50,851 nt of DNA, taken from a virus. Position numbers and translations under genes: made by a program. Position 1 is the stretch's first letter; the number at the start of each line of letters is the position of its first letter. Below the pieces are notes generated by a model, which worked only from the letters and a program-made list of their open reading frames with translations, did not search any database and was not told the origin of the DNA. Shown here piece after piece: positions 24,761-31,832 of this stretch. The stretch is from positions 1 through 50,851 of IMG/VR virus record IMGVR_UViG_3300046507_000357. The stretch is one strand, 5' to 3'.

Positions 24761-25720
24761 TTTCGGCCGCGAGTCGGGCAAAGCACCACAACTCGAACAG
24801 GTTTGGGATGAAAACGCTTCGTTGACTTCCTCGAACACCACACAATGCCTGATGGCTTTGTACTTGAGTTGTGTCCGGAACGCGGTCCACGCGGCATCGT
24901 GTACGGACTTGGCCATACTCGTTTTTGCCAGCGATTTCGCGTTCACGTTGCCTACGAAGATTGCTGCATGTTTCTTGACCAGCGCGGTCGTTTCCTTGTG
25001 GATAGCGTCCTTGCGCTGATTTTTGATCTTGGCGTGGATAGTCTTGACGCGGTGCTTCTTGTTCGCGCGCTGCGCCATGCCGAGCACCTTCTCTGATTGC
25101 CGATACCAGCGTGGCATATCGAATGCCGTGCCGTCGCTGTAGGTCGCCATTGTCTTGATGCCTAGATCGATGCCGATCGACGTTGCGCCGTCCGGGACAT
25201 GCTTTTCCTCAATCTTCACCTTGACGGCGATATTGATATACCAACGCCCGCGTGAGTCCTCATTGAACGAGCCGCTGCACAGTTCGTACTTCGAGAGACC
25301 ATATGAGTCCCACAGTCCGATCTTGAGACCATTGAAGTGGAGTTGCCCGGCCTGGTGTTTGATGTGTGCGCCCTTGAACGGCACCCATCCGAGCGAGTAT
25401 TTCGGCGACTTTCGATTGCTCGCGCGCCAATTTAGCTTCTGACGCTTGAACTGCTTTAGGCGAGTTGCGAATTCCTTGCATACCTCCTGAGCCGTTCCCG
25501 ATCCCACTGCGACGCCTTCACACTTGCTGAATCCAGCCGTTAGGGCGCACAGATCAAATCCACTCAACCAAATCTTCGGACGATTGCAATATCGCTTAAG
25601 GCTGCGGTACTGCGTTTCGTTGCAAAAGTTCCAAACCATATTGACGTCTCGAGCCATCGCAAGCATGGCTTTCGCGTGCTTGTCTTTGATTCTCAGCTTC
25701 AGAGTCTTTACGGTTTCCAT
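24626..25720 (-). CDS. tnpB: TnpB-like RNA-guided endonuclease with altered RuvC-II
   Basis: 364 residues from ATG at 25720 (GGAAAG just upstream). RuvC-I G-I-D-L-G-I-K (D185), zinc finger C308-x2-C311...C332-x2-C335, RuvC-III D-R-D-V-N-A-A (D342). At the usual RuvC-II position (I-E-D-L-N-V in classical TnpB) this protein has F-V-G-N-V-N, so the catalytic Glu is replaced by G257. E297, E298 or E301 in F-E-E-V-N-E-A-F could supply a relocated Glu. Cleavage activity is uncertain. Confidence 0.8.
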   Translation of the reverse strand: METVKTLKLRIKDKHAKAMLAMARDVNMVWNFCNETQYRSLKRYCNRPKIWLSGFDLCALTAGFSKCEGVAVGSGTAQEVCKEFATRLKQFKRQKLNWRASNRKSPKYSLGWVPFKGAHIKHQAGQLHFNGLKIGLWDSYGLSKYELCSGSFNEDSRGRWYINIAVKVKIEEKHVPDGATSIGIDLGIKTMATYSDGTAFDMPRWYRQSEKVLGMAQRANKKHRVKTIHAKIKNQRKDAIHKETTALVKKHAAIFVGNVNAKSLAKTSMAKSVHDAAWTAFRTQLKYKAIRHCVVFEEVNEAFSSQTCSSCGALPDSRPKGIAGLGIREWTCSDCGTVHDRDVNAARNILRCGRASLAVGISAV

Positions 25721-25738
25721 GTCTTTCCGAACAGTTGT

Positions 25739-25757
25739 AAAAAACGGGCGCTGCGCC
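25739..25757 (-). terminator. terminator after the 25758-26195 gene
   Basis: Minus strand GGCG-CAG-CGCC, then CGTTTTTT. The T-run abuts the inferred left end of the TnpB element, so the element inserted into or just past this terminator. Confidence 0.6.
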
Positions 25758-26195
25758 TCAAAACGGCAGATCCGAGTCGAACTCGTCGGCGGCCGCCGCA
25801 TGCTTGATCTTCGGAACGGCCTTCACGCGAATCCTGATCAGGTCTTTGCCTTTCAGGTCGTAGCAGTCGCTCAGGTCGATGAATGCCTTGTATCGGGCCT
25901 TGCTGCGCGTGCTGGCCGTCACGGTGAAGACCGATGGGTGGCTCCAGTCATCCCACCTGTCTCGCGGTAGAAGACACTTCCACTCCCGCAGCGCCGGCGA
26001 ATCGACGATCTCGCCATACACAACTTTGTCGGTCGGGTGATAACGACGCTCTTCCTCGCTGGCGTCGCCGTCGATGACAACTCGCAGGTAATGACCGTCC
26101 GCACCCACGATCACGCCGCGCTCGCCGTAGCAGGTAACTTGACGGCCTCGCTCGGCCGGCACGCCGTAGTACTTGCAGATGTAGTCGAAACTCAT
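25758..26195 (-). CDS. early protein with KOW-like N-terminus and SSB-like C-terminal tip
   Basis: 145 residues. The first ~60 (Y-Y-G-V-P-A-E-R-G-R-Q-V...G-H-Y-L-R-V-V...Y-H-P-T-D-K-V) match a small domain common in phages. The rest is beta-rich. It ends D-E-F-D-S-D-L-P-F, strikingly like the acidic tip of bacterial SSB (D-D-D-I-P-F) that recruits repair and replication proteins. GAGG six bases before ATG. Confidence 0.6.
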   Translation of the reverse strand: MSFDYICKYYGVPAERGRQVTCYGERGVIVGADGHYLRVVIDGDASEEERRYHPTDKVVYGEIVDSPALREWKCLLPRDRWDDWSHPSVFTVTASTRSKARYKAFIDLSDCYDLKGKDLIRIRVKAVPKIKHAAAADEFDSDLPF

Positions 26196-26214
26196 GTCTT
26201 GCCTCGATGCGTCG

Positions 26215-26259
26215 AAAAACGGGCGTAGCCGCCCTAAGCACGCCGCGCTGTCTGCGCGG
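26215..26259 (-). terminator. double terminator hairpins upstream of 26195 gene
   Basis: Two minus-strand hairpins: CCGCGC-N5-GCGCGG (26243-26259) and GGGCG-GCTA-CGCCC followed by GTTTTT (26215-26234). They should stop transcription from the operator promoter at 26664-26692, limiting that unit to one gene. Confidence 0.7.
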
Positions 26260-26272
26260 TTCGTGGTAAGCG

Positions 26273-26614
26273 TTATGCTGCCGCCGTACTTGCGATCGGC
26301 TTGCGCGTGATCGCTGGAATGCTGCCGATGCGGATGCTGACCTGCTCGCCGTTGTCACGCGCCAGTAGTTGAGCTGCGGATACGATCAGGTTGTGTGTGA
26401 GTTGATGCGTTGGCTTGATGGCCCGCAGATATGCGTCTGTCGCTTGTGCAAGCGCGCGGCCGAGTTCGTCTTGCTTCACTGTGCCGTTTCCCGTATGGCG
26501 CGTTGAAACTGCCGCCCGGTGCGCTTTCTGTGCGTTTCGGCACGCGCTTACACGAGCGGCCATGATGGCGTTCGCTGGCGAGCGTAATAATGCTGAGAAT
26601 TTCGTGTAGAGCAT
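26273..26614 (-). CDS. hypothetical early protein
   Basis: 113 residues from ATG at 26614, with AAGGA nine bases upstream. A longer frame starting in the operator was rejected because it would remove the leader. Helical, Ala/Arg-rich, ending V-S-I-R-I-G-S-I-P-A-I. It is alone between an operator promoter and a double terminator, so it may be made early and in quantity. Function unknown. Confidence 0.6.
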   Translation of the reverse strand: MLYTKFSALLRSPANAIMAARVSACRNAQKAHRAAVSTRHTGNGTVKQDELGRALAQATDAYLRAIKPTHQLTHNLIVSAAQLLARDNGEQVSIRIGSIPAITRKPIASTAAA

Positions 26615-26663
26615 GGTTTCCGTTCCTTTTTGTTGGTTTTGATCAAGTTCTGCTATGTGCGTA

Positions 26664-26692
26664 ACGATACCGCAAGAGTATCCGTAACGCAA
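26664..26692 (-). promoter_or_regulatory. early promoter with operator repeat
   Basis: Minus strand TTGCGT, 17-bp spacer, TATCGT, with operator CGATACC-N5-AGTATCC at 26665-26683 covering the spacer and -10. It drives the single-gene unit 26273-26614. Confidence 0.65.
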
Positions 26693-26695
26693 TAC

Positions 26696-27058
26696 CTAAT
26701 TTCGTGCTTTCATGCAAAGTTCACGGAAGCGCCGCTGTTCCGCGTCGTATCCGGCCAGGTTGGCATGCATCCATGCTGGCGATGCACTACGTTTTGTCTT
26801 GCGTTCGATTGCCTCGCGTAACGCGTCGCCTTCGAGCAGCGCATACTTGACGCGCGAATGGCTGACGGAATCGCGCCAGATCACGCCCTTGGCGACGAGC
26901 GCATGCAGAGCGTCGCGCACTGCTGATCGCGGGCTCTCATGCAGCAGGTCGCAGATCTCGTCTTGCGTGTAGCGGTAGTTCTGCACCATTGCGCCGATCA
27001 GTTCTTCGTGAGCGACGGTTTCGGCTTGGCGTGAGCTGCTGATTGCGATGTTTTTCAT
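26696..27058 (-). CDS. winged-helix DNA-binding protein candidate
   Basis: 120 residues: R-Y-T-Q-D-E-I-C-D-L-L-H-E-S-P-R-S-A-V-R fits a recognition-helix region, followed by a wing-like V-S-H-S-R-V-K-Y-A-L. A C-terminal R-K-T-K-R tail is basic. Probably an early regulator. It is 5 bp after the disrupted lipoprotein gene. Confidence 0.55.
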   Translation of the reverse strand: MKNIAISSSRQAETVAHEELIGAMVQNYRYTQDEICDLLHESPRSAVRDALHALVAKGVIWRDSVSHSRVKYALLEGDALREAIERKTKRSASPAWMHANLAGYDAEQRRFRELCMKARN

Positions 27059-27063
27059 GGTGC

Positions 27064-27379
27064 TCAGTTGTTCCCTTGCGTTACGATCGTTTCCGACTTG
27101 TGGACGGTTGTCTTGCCATGCCGTTCCGAGTAGTTACGCTCGGTCGTAACGGTCCCGTCGCTGCATCGCGTGAAGTAATGCCAATCTCCCGGACCTGAAT
27201 GCATAAACTTTGCAGCCATCCGCCTCGCGAATCACGTGCGGAGTCGAATCGGCTCGCTCTTGCGCTTGGCGCTGCTCCATATCGTGTTTCGCCCAATCTG
27301 AGAAGAAGCAGCCATACAGCAGGCTGGAGCTTGCGGCCACCATGAAAATCCATTGCAACAGCGTGCTAATGCGGATCAT
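27064..27379 (-). pseudogene. small lipoprotein gene with apparent +1 frameshift
   Basis: Starts at 27379 with AAAGGAG: M-I-R-I-S-T-L-L-Q-W, hydrophobic core, lipobox L-L-Y-G-C, then E-A-D-G-C-K-V-Y-A-F. In this frame it ends at 27134 with an unlikely tail. Skipping one base near 27185-27200 gives G-D-W-H-Y-F-T-R-C-S-D-G-T-V-T-T to a stop at 27064-27066, which reads like the natural C-terminus. The span is 3n+1 bases. A sequencing error, a mutation or recoding could each explain it. Confidence 0.55.
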
Positions 27380-27687
27380 GCTTGCTCCTTTGGATGCGCT
27401 TTCAGGAATGCCTTGCCAGTTTTGAAGGTTCGTTTGGTGCCGTAATAGACCGTGACTGAATTCGTGCTCGGCGCGTCTGGTCTCAAGGCATCTTCTGCCA
27501 GGTACCGCGAGAAGCCGCTGTACATGCTTTCGCTCATCGCCGAAAACCTGACCTTCATTGCTATCGGAGTGCCAAGCGCCGCCCGCAACTGCTCGCACTC
27601 AGCCTCAAGCGCCGCATAGTCTGAATGGCGCACGTATAAGCCATTGGGGCAGGGCGCCGAACTGGTGCCGAATCGTTGAACTGTCAT
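27376..27687 (-). CDS. hypothetical early protein
   Basis: 103 residues from ATG at 27687 (GGAGA four bases upstream), overlapping the lipoprotein start by 4 bp. The N-terminal P-C-P-N-G-L-Y-V-R-H-S-D-Y-A-A-L-E-A resembles the C-A-D-G-L-Y-V-H-A-E-D-A motif of the 33653-34090 product, so the two may share a small domain. Function unknown. Confidence 0.55.
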   Translation of the reverse strand: MTVQRFGTSSAPCPNGLYVRHSDYAALEAECEQLRAALGTPIAMKVRFSAMSESMYSGFSRYLAEDALRPDAPSTNSVTVYYGTKRTFKTGKAFLKAHPKEQA

Positions 27688-28130
27688 GCTGTCTCCATCT
27701 GTGGTTGTGTGGTGCCCATCTTCATTGCGCGCGCCGGCTCCCATAACTCATAGGCGCGATCCCATGCTGCGAACTTTTCCTCGCGCGGCGCTTTGCCCTG
27801 ATCCAGCCATTGATGGCACCAGTGGCAGCCCGGCACAGTGCGCGAGTGGCTTGCCTTGAGGCCCATTCCTTTGCCGTCTCGCGCCTGATTGCTATGGCAC
27901 GGCACAACGATGTCTGGGGATGCTTCGCCGCCACAGACGACGCGCAGATAGCAGGCTTCACCGCGGCAAGCTGCCAGATACTTCGATCCCTCGGCGACGG
28001 TCGGCCGCTTCCGCGCGCGCTTCTTCATCGGCTTGCGCTCCAGTTCCTTCGTCGCGCTGCGAAAGCTGCTGAATGACGCGCCGGGCTTGCGTGCGAATGC
28101 GGAGCGTTTGAGTGGTGCTGATCGCTTCAT
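27684..28130 (-). CDS. DUF1364 family protein, nuclease-like (NinX region type)
   Basis: 148 residues. Basic N-terminus, then Y-L-A-A-C-R-G-E-A-C-Y-L-R, V-P-C-H-S-N-Q-A-R-D-G-K-G-M-G-L-K-A and V-P-G-C-H-W-C-H-Q-W-L-D-Q-G. These are the Cys/His motifs of DUF1364 (PF07102), a Zn-binding, HNH-related domain found in phage recombination (nin) regions. Start at 28130; overlaps the upstream gene by 4 bp. Confidence 0.8.
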   Translation of the reverse strand: MKRSAPLKRSAFARKPGASFSSFRSATKELERKPMKKRARKRPTVAEGSKYLAACRGEACYLRVVCGGEASPDIVVPCHSNQARDGKGMGLKASHSRTVPGCHWCHQWLDQGKAPREEKFAAWDRAYELWEPARAMKMGTTQPQMETA

Positions 28131-28522
28131 CGCGCCCCCGCCAGCAATCCGGCGAACGGATGCGCCCGACCATCGCAAGCAGTCCTACGCGCCTTGTACA
28201 CGCCAGCGTATTTGCGGTAGTGACGAGCCGATGCCTGTTTGCGCGCTTCGACCAGATCCGGCTGCGGCTTGTCGCGCTTGTCGCCAGCCCGGTAAACCGC
28301 GCCCCACAATCCGCTCTTGCCGACCATGCGGTGCCAGTCGCAGATGTAGACCTTCTTCGGCGTCTCGGCGCGCAACATGCGCAGATGCCGACGCACGCCA
28401 GTCTCGGCGATGCCGACGAGCGCTTCAAGTTCCTTGGCGGTCAGCGCTTCCTGCTCGAGCAGTTCGAGGATCTTGTTGCGCGTGGCGTGGCGCACGCTGT
28501 TGGCGTTGAGTTTGCCGGTCAT
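28127..28522 (-). CDS. winged-helix protein
   Basis: 131 residues from ATG at 28522 (AAAGGA upstream). The stretch R-N-K-I-L-E-L-L-E-Q-E-A-L-T-A-K-E-L-E-A to R-R-H-L-R-M-L is an ArsR-like winged helix, and the C-terminal half is basic. Likely a DNA-binding early regulator or replication accessory. Confidence 0.6.
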   Translation of the reverse strand: MTGKLNANSVRHATRNKILELLEQEALTAKELEALVGIAETGVRRHLRMLRAETPKKVYICDWHRMVGKSGLWGAVYRAGDKRDKPQPDLVEARKQASARHYRKYAGVYKARRTACDGRAHPFAGLLAGAR

Positions 28523-29184
28523 GCTGCGATCCTTTGCGTGCGCAGGTGGGGCGCATTGGCGGCATATACGGCGTAAGCGAATCCGCGTGGCGTCGCGCTG
28601 CGAATGTTGCCGCGCTCGGCGCTCGGGGGCGCCTTGTGAATTCGATCGTCTGGCGCCCCAAGGGTGGGGTCGATGCACGGCGCAGGCATGATGAAATCCC
28701 CAATAGGCCAGATCTGCGTGTTCTTCGTGTAGTTGTCGTCCCTACAAAACGCCGTGAAGTGGTGCGGATGGAACGAGTATTTGGCCTTTCCAAACACGCG
28801 CGACAGCACACTCACAGGGTTTTCCAATAGACCCGGCGCGCCGAACATTTCCAGCACCGTGCGGCATTGCTCCGCTATAGCGACAGCTTTCGCCTGGAAC
28901 ATCGGGTCGATCTTTCGCTTGTGCTCAAACCAGCGCGCGCCAGAGACGGCCATGTCGGTGCAGGGCGGGAATGCTGCTCCGAACACGACGCGCTCAGTTC
29001 TGGATATGTGGCGAAGGATCGGCATCGCCTCCAGTACGGTGGCCTTGATGCGGAAGATGCGGCCATCATCTTCGGTGCGCTCGTGCTGCGGATCGACCAT
29101 GACAACGCGATAGCCTGCATCAAGCCAAGGCTGCGCCATGTTGAGCGTCAGATTGCAAAGGAGAATTACTGTTCCGCGGCTCAT
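28519..29184 (-). CDS. DNA cytosine methyltransferase-like protein
   Basis: 221 residues. N-terminal Rossmann-like start with L-L-C-N-L-T-L-N-M-A-Q-P-W-L-D-A-G-Y and V-V-M-V-D-P-Q-H, P-P-C (C75) in A-F-P-P-C-T-D-M and L-E-N-P-V-S. These match the divergent Dcm-like family of phages, where the F-x-G-x-G loop is replaced by an L-C-x-x-T-x-N-M type loop. Only 221 residues and no clear target-recognition domain. Methylation could protect phage DNA, but activity is unproven. Confidence 0.65.
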   Translation of the reverse strand: MSRGTVILLCNLTLNMAQPWLDAGYRVVMVDPQHERTEDDGRIFRIKATVLEAMPILRHISRTERVVFGAAFPPCTDMAVSGARWFEHKRKIDPMFQAKAVAIAEQCRTVLEMFGAPGLLENPVSVLSRVFGKAKYSFHPHHFTAFCRDDNYTKNTQIWPIGDFIMPAPCIDPTLGAPDDRIHKAPPSAERGNIRSATPRGFAYAVYAANAPHLRTQRIAA

Positions 29185-29627
29185 GCTGCGATCTCCGCAT
29201 ATCCTGCCGGCGCGGGATCTTTCCATTTGACGTTGTGCTCGGCACCCCAGGCATACAGGAATTCGATGAACTCGGACGCGTGGCGCTTGCTGAACTTCCG
29301 CGTCTGTACACCAAGCTGTACGAAGCCTGTCCCGTCGAGATTGGGGATAATCGCGCCGACGCCTTGAACTGGATCGCCTTCGGCGGCTTTGATGCGCGCG
29401 AATGCGTCGACTAATAGGCGCTTCCATGTTTCGAGGTCGCGCATAGCGCCCATAAACGGAACCTGCGCGGCTACTTCCGCAAACATCGCGTGATACTTCG
29501 CTTGCTGATCGCTGGATTTCGTCGGCGCCTTGATTTCGACGATGAATCCGTCTGGCGCCTGAATGCAAGCGCGGCTGGCTAACTGGCGGGCGGTAGGGTG
29601 GACAAGGCGAAACGATTGCTTGTCCAT
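29181..29627 (-). CDS. ninB: NinB-like recombination protein
   Basis: 148 residues from ATG at 29627, overlapping the RusA stop by 1 bp. R-L-V-H-P-T-A-R near the start, K-S-S-D-Q-Q-A-K-Y-H-A-M, W-K-R-L-L-V-D-A-F and R-K-F-S-K-R-H-A-S-E-F-I-E-F-L match NinB/lambda Orf (PF05772), a recombination mediator that binds ssDNA and SSB. Confidence 0.85.
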   Translation of the reverse strand: MDKQSFRLVHPTARQLASRACIQAPDGFIVEIKAPTKSSDQQAKYHAMFAEVAAQVPFMGAMRDLETWKRLLVDAFARIKAAEGDPVQGVGAIIPNLDGTGFVQLGVQTRKFSKRHASEFIEFLYAWGAEHNVKWKDPAPAGYAEIAA

Positions 29628-30001
29628 CACGCCCCCATCACCATGACGCCGAGCCGGCCGCCCTTGACGATCTCGCCGCGGCATACCAGCAGTTCGTCAA
29701 TTTGGCTGTCGTCGTCATAGACGCCGGCGTGCGTCAGCGCATCGAGCGCCGCCTTCACACGATTGTCAATATCGGCAATGCGCCGATCGCGCATGCTCAC
29801 ATGCAGCGCCACGCATAGGCGAGCGGTGCCGAACTTGATAGCGTTGCGCTCGGCGACGATCTCGGCGACACGCTTGCGGAAGTCTTTGCCTTCTGCGGTG
29901 ATATACATTCCGCGCTGCGACTTCCTCCAATACGAGTTAATCGACGGGGGAAGGGGAAGCGTCAGGAACTGCGCAACGCCGGATAATGGATGGTCTGTCA
30001 T
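29627..30001 (-). CDS. rusA: RusA family Holliday junction resolvase
   Basis: 124 residues from ATG at 30001 (ATGA overlap). L-P-L-P-P-S-I-N-S-Y-W, then R-I-A-D-I-D-N-R-V-K-A-A-L-D-A-L and V-Y-D-D-D-S-Q-I-D, the acidic metal-binding residues of RusA. Dimeric resolvase that cuts four-way junctions in phage recombination or clears junctions before packaging. Confidence 0.9.
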   Translation of the reverse strand: MTDHPLSGVAQFLTLPLPPSINSYWRKSQRGMYITAEGKDFRKRVAEIVAERNAIKFGTARLCVALHVSMRDRRIADIDNRVKAALDALTHAGVYDDDSQIDELLVCRGEIVKGGRLGVMVMGA

Positions 30002-30180
30002 GCTTTCTTCTCTGAGCGGATATAAGCCCATAATTCGCGCTTGGCGATCTCTGCCGCTGCATCGCCAGCCGCCTGCCGCACGCGCTCGACAATCGCACTG
30101 GCTTTCGCAAACTGGCCGCTTCGCCCGTCGCGCACTGCGGCGAGGAAGCGCGCTAAACAGTCGGATTGCGTCAGCACCAT
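29998..30180 (-). CDS. hypothetical small helical protein
   Basis: 60 residues, M-V-L-T-Q-S-D-C-L-A-R-F, Ala/Arg-rich, ending R-S-E-K-K-A. ATGA overlap with rusA supports it. No family recognised. Confidence 0.55.
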   Translation of the reverse strand: MVLTQSDCLARFLAAVRDGRSGQFAKASAIVERVRQAAGDAAAEIAKRELWAYIRSEKKA

Positions 30181-30284
30181 GGAATAGCCGCAAACGAAAC
30201 GGTGCGCAGGATGTACCAGTAGCCATGATCCACAGAGCCGTATTCGCTATAGGCGTCGAACTTGATGCGGATCATGGTGTGCAT
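30171..30284 (-). CDS. 37-residue small protein
   Basis: M-H-T-M-I-R-I-K-F-D-A-Y-S-E-Y-G, Tyr/Trp-rich, overlapping the next start by 10 bp. It fills an otherwise empty 116-bp gap. The ribosome site is weak, so the call is tentative; M4 is an alternative start. Confidence 0.4.
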   Translation of the reverse strand: MHTMIRIKFDAYSEYGSVDHGYWYILRTVSFAAIPWC

Positions 30285-30296
30285 GGCGGGCTCGGT

Positions 30297-30797
30297 TTAG
30301 CGAATGTCCAAGCGTTGGCCGCGCACGAGTCGGCAGCCCGGCACTTCGAAGCCGTCTTTCAACGCTGCTGCGATCAGCTTTTTATCGGGCGCGGGAACCG
30401 GCGGCAGCGGGTCTGTCTTGTACTCGGCGGGGATGACGGACTCGTCATCGATCTGGACGCTCGGCGGGTTGTCGCGGATCGCCAGCTTGAAATACGGCGT
30501 GTCGATCTTCGGCACGTTCGCGAGCCGCATGCCGTCGAACAGGTATTGCTTTACCGACGAAGCGCGGTTCTCCAGAGCCTTCGCGCGGTCCATCATCGCT
30601 TTCGCGTGCGCCTTGATCTGCTCTGCGCTCGCTTCGATGTTCTTGATCACGAAGCCGATGTTTTGTGCCTTCGTTTCCAGATCGCCGCTGATCGACTCAA
30701 GCGTGTCTTTCAACGTTTCTTCGTCCAGATCCAGCTCGACCAGCGTGTCGGCTGCAGCGCGGTATTCGCGGGAAATCTCAAACAGGTTCAGTGACAT
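30297..30797 (-). CDS. Gp157-like protein
   Basis: 166 residues from ATG at 30797 (AAAGGA seven bases upstream). M-S-L-N-L-F-E-I, a long helical region with D-L-E-T-K-A-Q-N-I-G-F-V-I-K-N-I-E and A-L-E-N-R-A-S-S-V-K, then Y-F-K-L-A-I-R-D-N-P-P-S-V. This is the Siphovirus Gp157 family (PF05565), often found beside ssDNA-binding and recombination genes. Confidence 0.8.
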   Translation of the reverse strand: MSLNLFEISREYRAAADTLVELDLDEETLKDTLESISGDLETKAQNIGFVIKNIEASAEQIKAHAKAMMDRAKALENRASSVKQYLFDGMRLANVPKIDTPYFKLAIRDNPPSVQIDDESVIPAEYKTDPLPPVPAPDKKLIAAALKDGFEVPGCRLVRGQRLDIR

Positions 30798-30843
30798 TTT
30801 GGTTCCTTTTGATTGTGTGTGCTGCGGTATCGGTGCATGCATA

Positions 30844-30872
30844 AAGATACCATGACGGTATCCTTAGCGGTA
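30844..30872 (-). promoter_or_regulatory. early promoter with operator repeat before Gp157
   Basis: Operator AGATACC-N5-GGTATCC (30845-30863). The minus-strand -10 is TATCTT; the element at the -35 position (TACCGC) is poor, so an activator or extended contacts may be needed. It overlaps the end of the upstream gene. Confidence 0.5.
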
Positions 30873-31112
30873 AAATTTTTTACGTCGCAGGCCGCGCCAT
30901 TCGAAGCCGCCTTGGCGCTCTGCTTCACTGCTTGGCCGGTGCTTGCACGACTCGGCACCGTGTGGCGTCTGCGCCGTGTATGACCATCGCTTGCCGGTCC
31001 AGTAGCTGAACAGGCGAAAGATGGTCTTGCCGTTCGGCTTGCGGCGCACTTCATAGACGCCGATGTGCCGCGGCTTTATGCTCTTGTCAAACCAGTCTGT
31101 GAACTCTTGCAT
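30864..31112 (-). CDS. small W-R-G-L family protein, copy 1
   Basis: 82 residues: W-F-D-K-S-I-K-P-R-H-I-G-V-Y-E-V, then W-T-G-K-R-W-S, and near the end W-R-G-L-R-R-K. The same skeleton occurs in 36420-36659, so the phage has two paralogues. AGGAG seven bases before ATG. Function unknown. Confidence 0.65.
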   Translation of the reverse strand: MQEFTDWFDKSIKPRHIGVYEVRRKPNGKTIFRLFSYWTGKRWSYTAQTPHGAESCKHRPSSEAERQGGFEWRGLRRKKFYR

Positions 31113-31166
31113 GTGAGGTCTCCTGGCTGACGCCGGCGCGGGCCGGCGACGCGGTTTAATGCGTGG

Positions 31167-31808
31167 TCAGAATGGGATGTCGTCCGGCATGGTGTCGAAC
31201 CCGCCGAAGTTCTCGTCAGCAATGTGGCTGCCGTTGCTGGCTGCCGACGACTTCTTCAGTGGCCGATCCTTCAAGGCTGCGACGAGCTGCGGCAACTTGG
31301 TCGGCGTCGTCTTGCGGTCAAGGATTTCGGATGCCGTCAGTTCGGTTTCGGCCTGGAACACGGCATTCAGACGCGCGCTCCAGCCGGTACCACCGCCGTT
31401 GCGCTTTTCGTATTCCTCCATTGCGATCAGGATGCCGACGCGCTTGTTCAGCAGTTCCGGGAATTGGCTCAGCGTCTTGCTGACGTTGGCCGAAGCATCC
31501 TTGTCCCAGACCATCGATGCAACCTGCGCCGGCTTGATGTCTTTCACGCCGAGGCACGTCATCAGCGCCATCAGGGTTCCGAAGTCGCCAAGCTTTTCGC
31601 CATTCGACTTGATCGTGTAGATCGAGAAGTTCGCCTTCTGGCCGTCGTCACTCTCGAACGTGAAGGCGATGCCGCGCGTACCGCTCGCCGCGGTGATGTC
31701 CTCGGCCCGCGTGAATTTGCCGACGTACTTGCCTTTCTCGTCGATGAAGCTCGTCCGTTGCTCGGCCTTGCGTGCTGCTTGCGCGGACTCGTTGTTCAGT
31801 GCGTACAT
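31167..31808 (-). CDS. ssDNA-binding-type protein with canonical SSB tip
   Basis: 213 residues. A beta-rich core (Y-V-G-K-F-T-R-A-E-D-I...I-A-F-T-F-E-S-D-D-G) is followed by a flexible Ser/Asn-rich tail ending D-T-M-P-D-D-I-P-F, the exact style of the SSB C-terminal peptide. Position next to a P-loop ATPase and the Gp157, NinB and RusA genes supports a replication/recombination SSB. The core fold was not identified with certainty. Confidence 0.7.
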   Translation of the reverse strand: MYALNNESAQAARKAEQRTSFIDEKGKYVGKFTRAEDITAASGTRGIAFTFESDDGQKANFSIYTIKSNGEKLGDFGTLMALMTCLGVKDIKPAQVASMVWDKDASANVSKTLSQFPELLNKRVGILIAMEEYEKRNGGGTGWSARLNAVFQAETELTASEILDRKTTPTKLPQLVAALKDRPLKKSSAASNGSHIADENFGGFDTMPDDIPF

Positions 31809-31832
31809 GGTGCGTTTTCCTGTGGTTGCTTG

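Larger units (their letters stand above)
24608..25736 (-). mobile_element. IS200/IS605-like tnpB-only element
   Basis: A minus-strand element of about 1.13 kb without tnpA. The left boundary follows TTTTTTAC of a terminator (TTAC at 25740-25737), and the right end is the hairpin and G-A-C-G-T-C-A-A terminus at 24608-24638, typical of IS605-type ends. The left end is very short, only about 16 bases before the tnpB start. Boundaries are inferred by analogy. Base composition is visibly more AT-rich than its neighbours. Confidence 0.6.

Noticed and set aside
24590-25760. A complete IS605 element with TnpA
   Set aside because: No Y1 transposase (H-U-H motif) is encoded nearby; only tnpB and its right end are visible.
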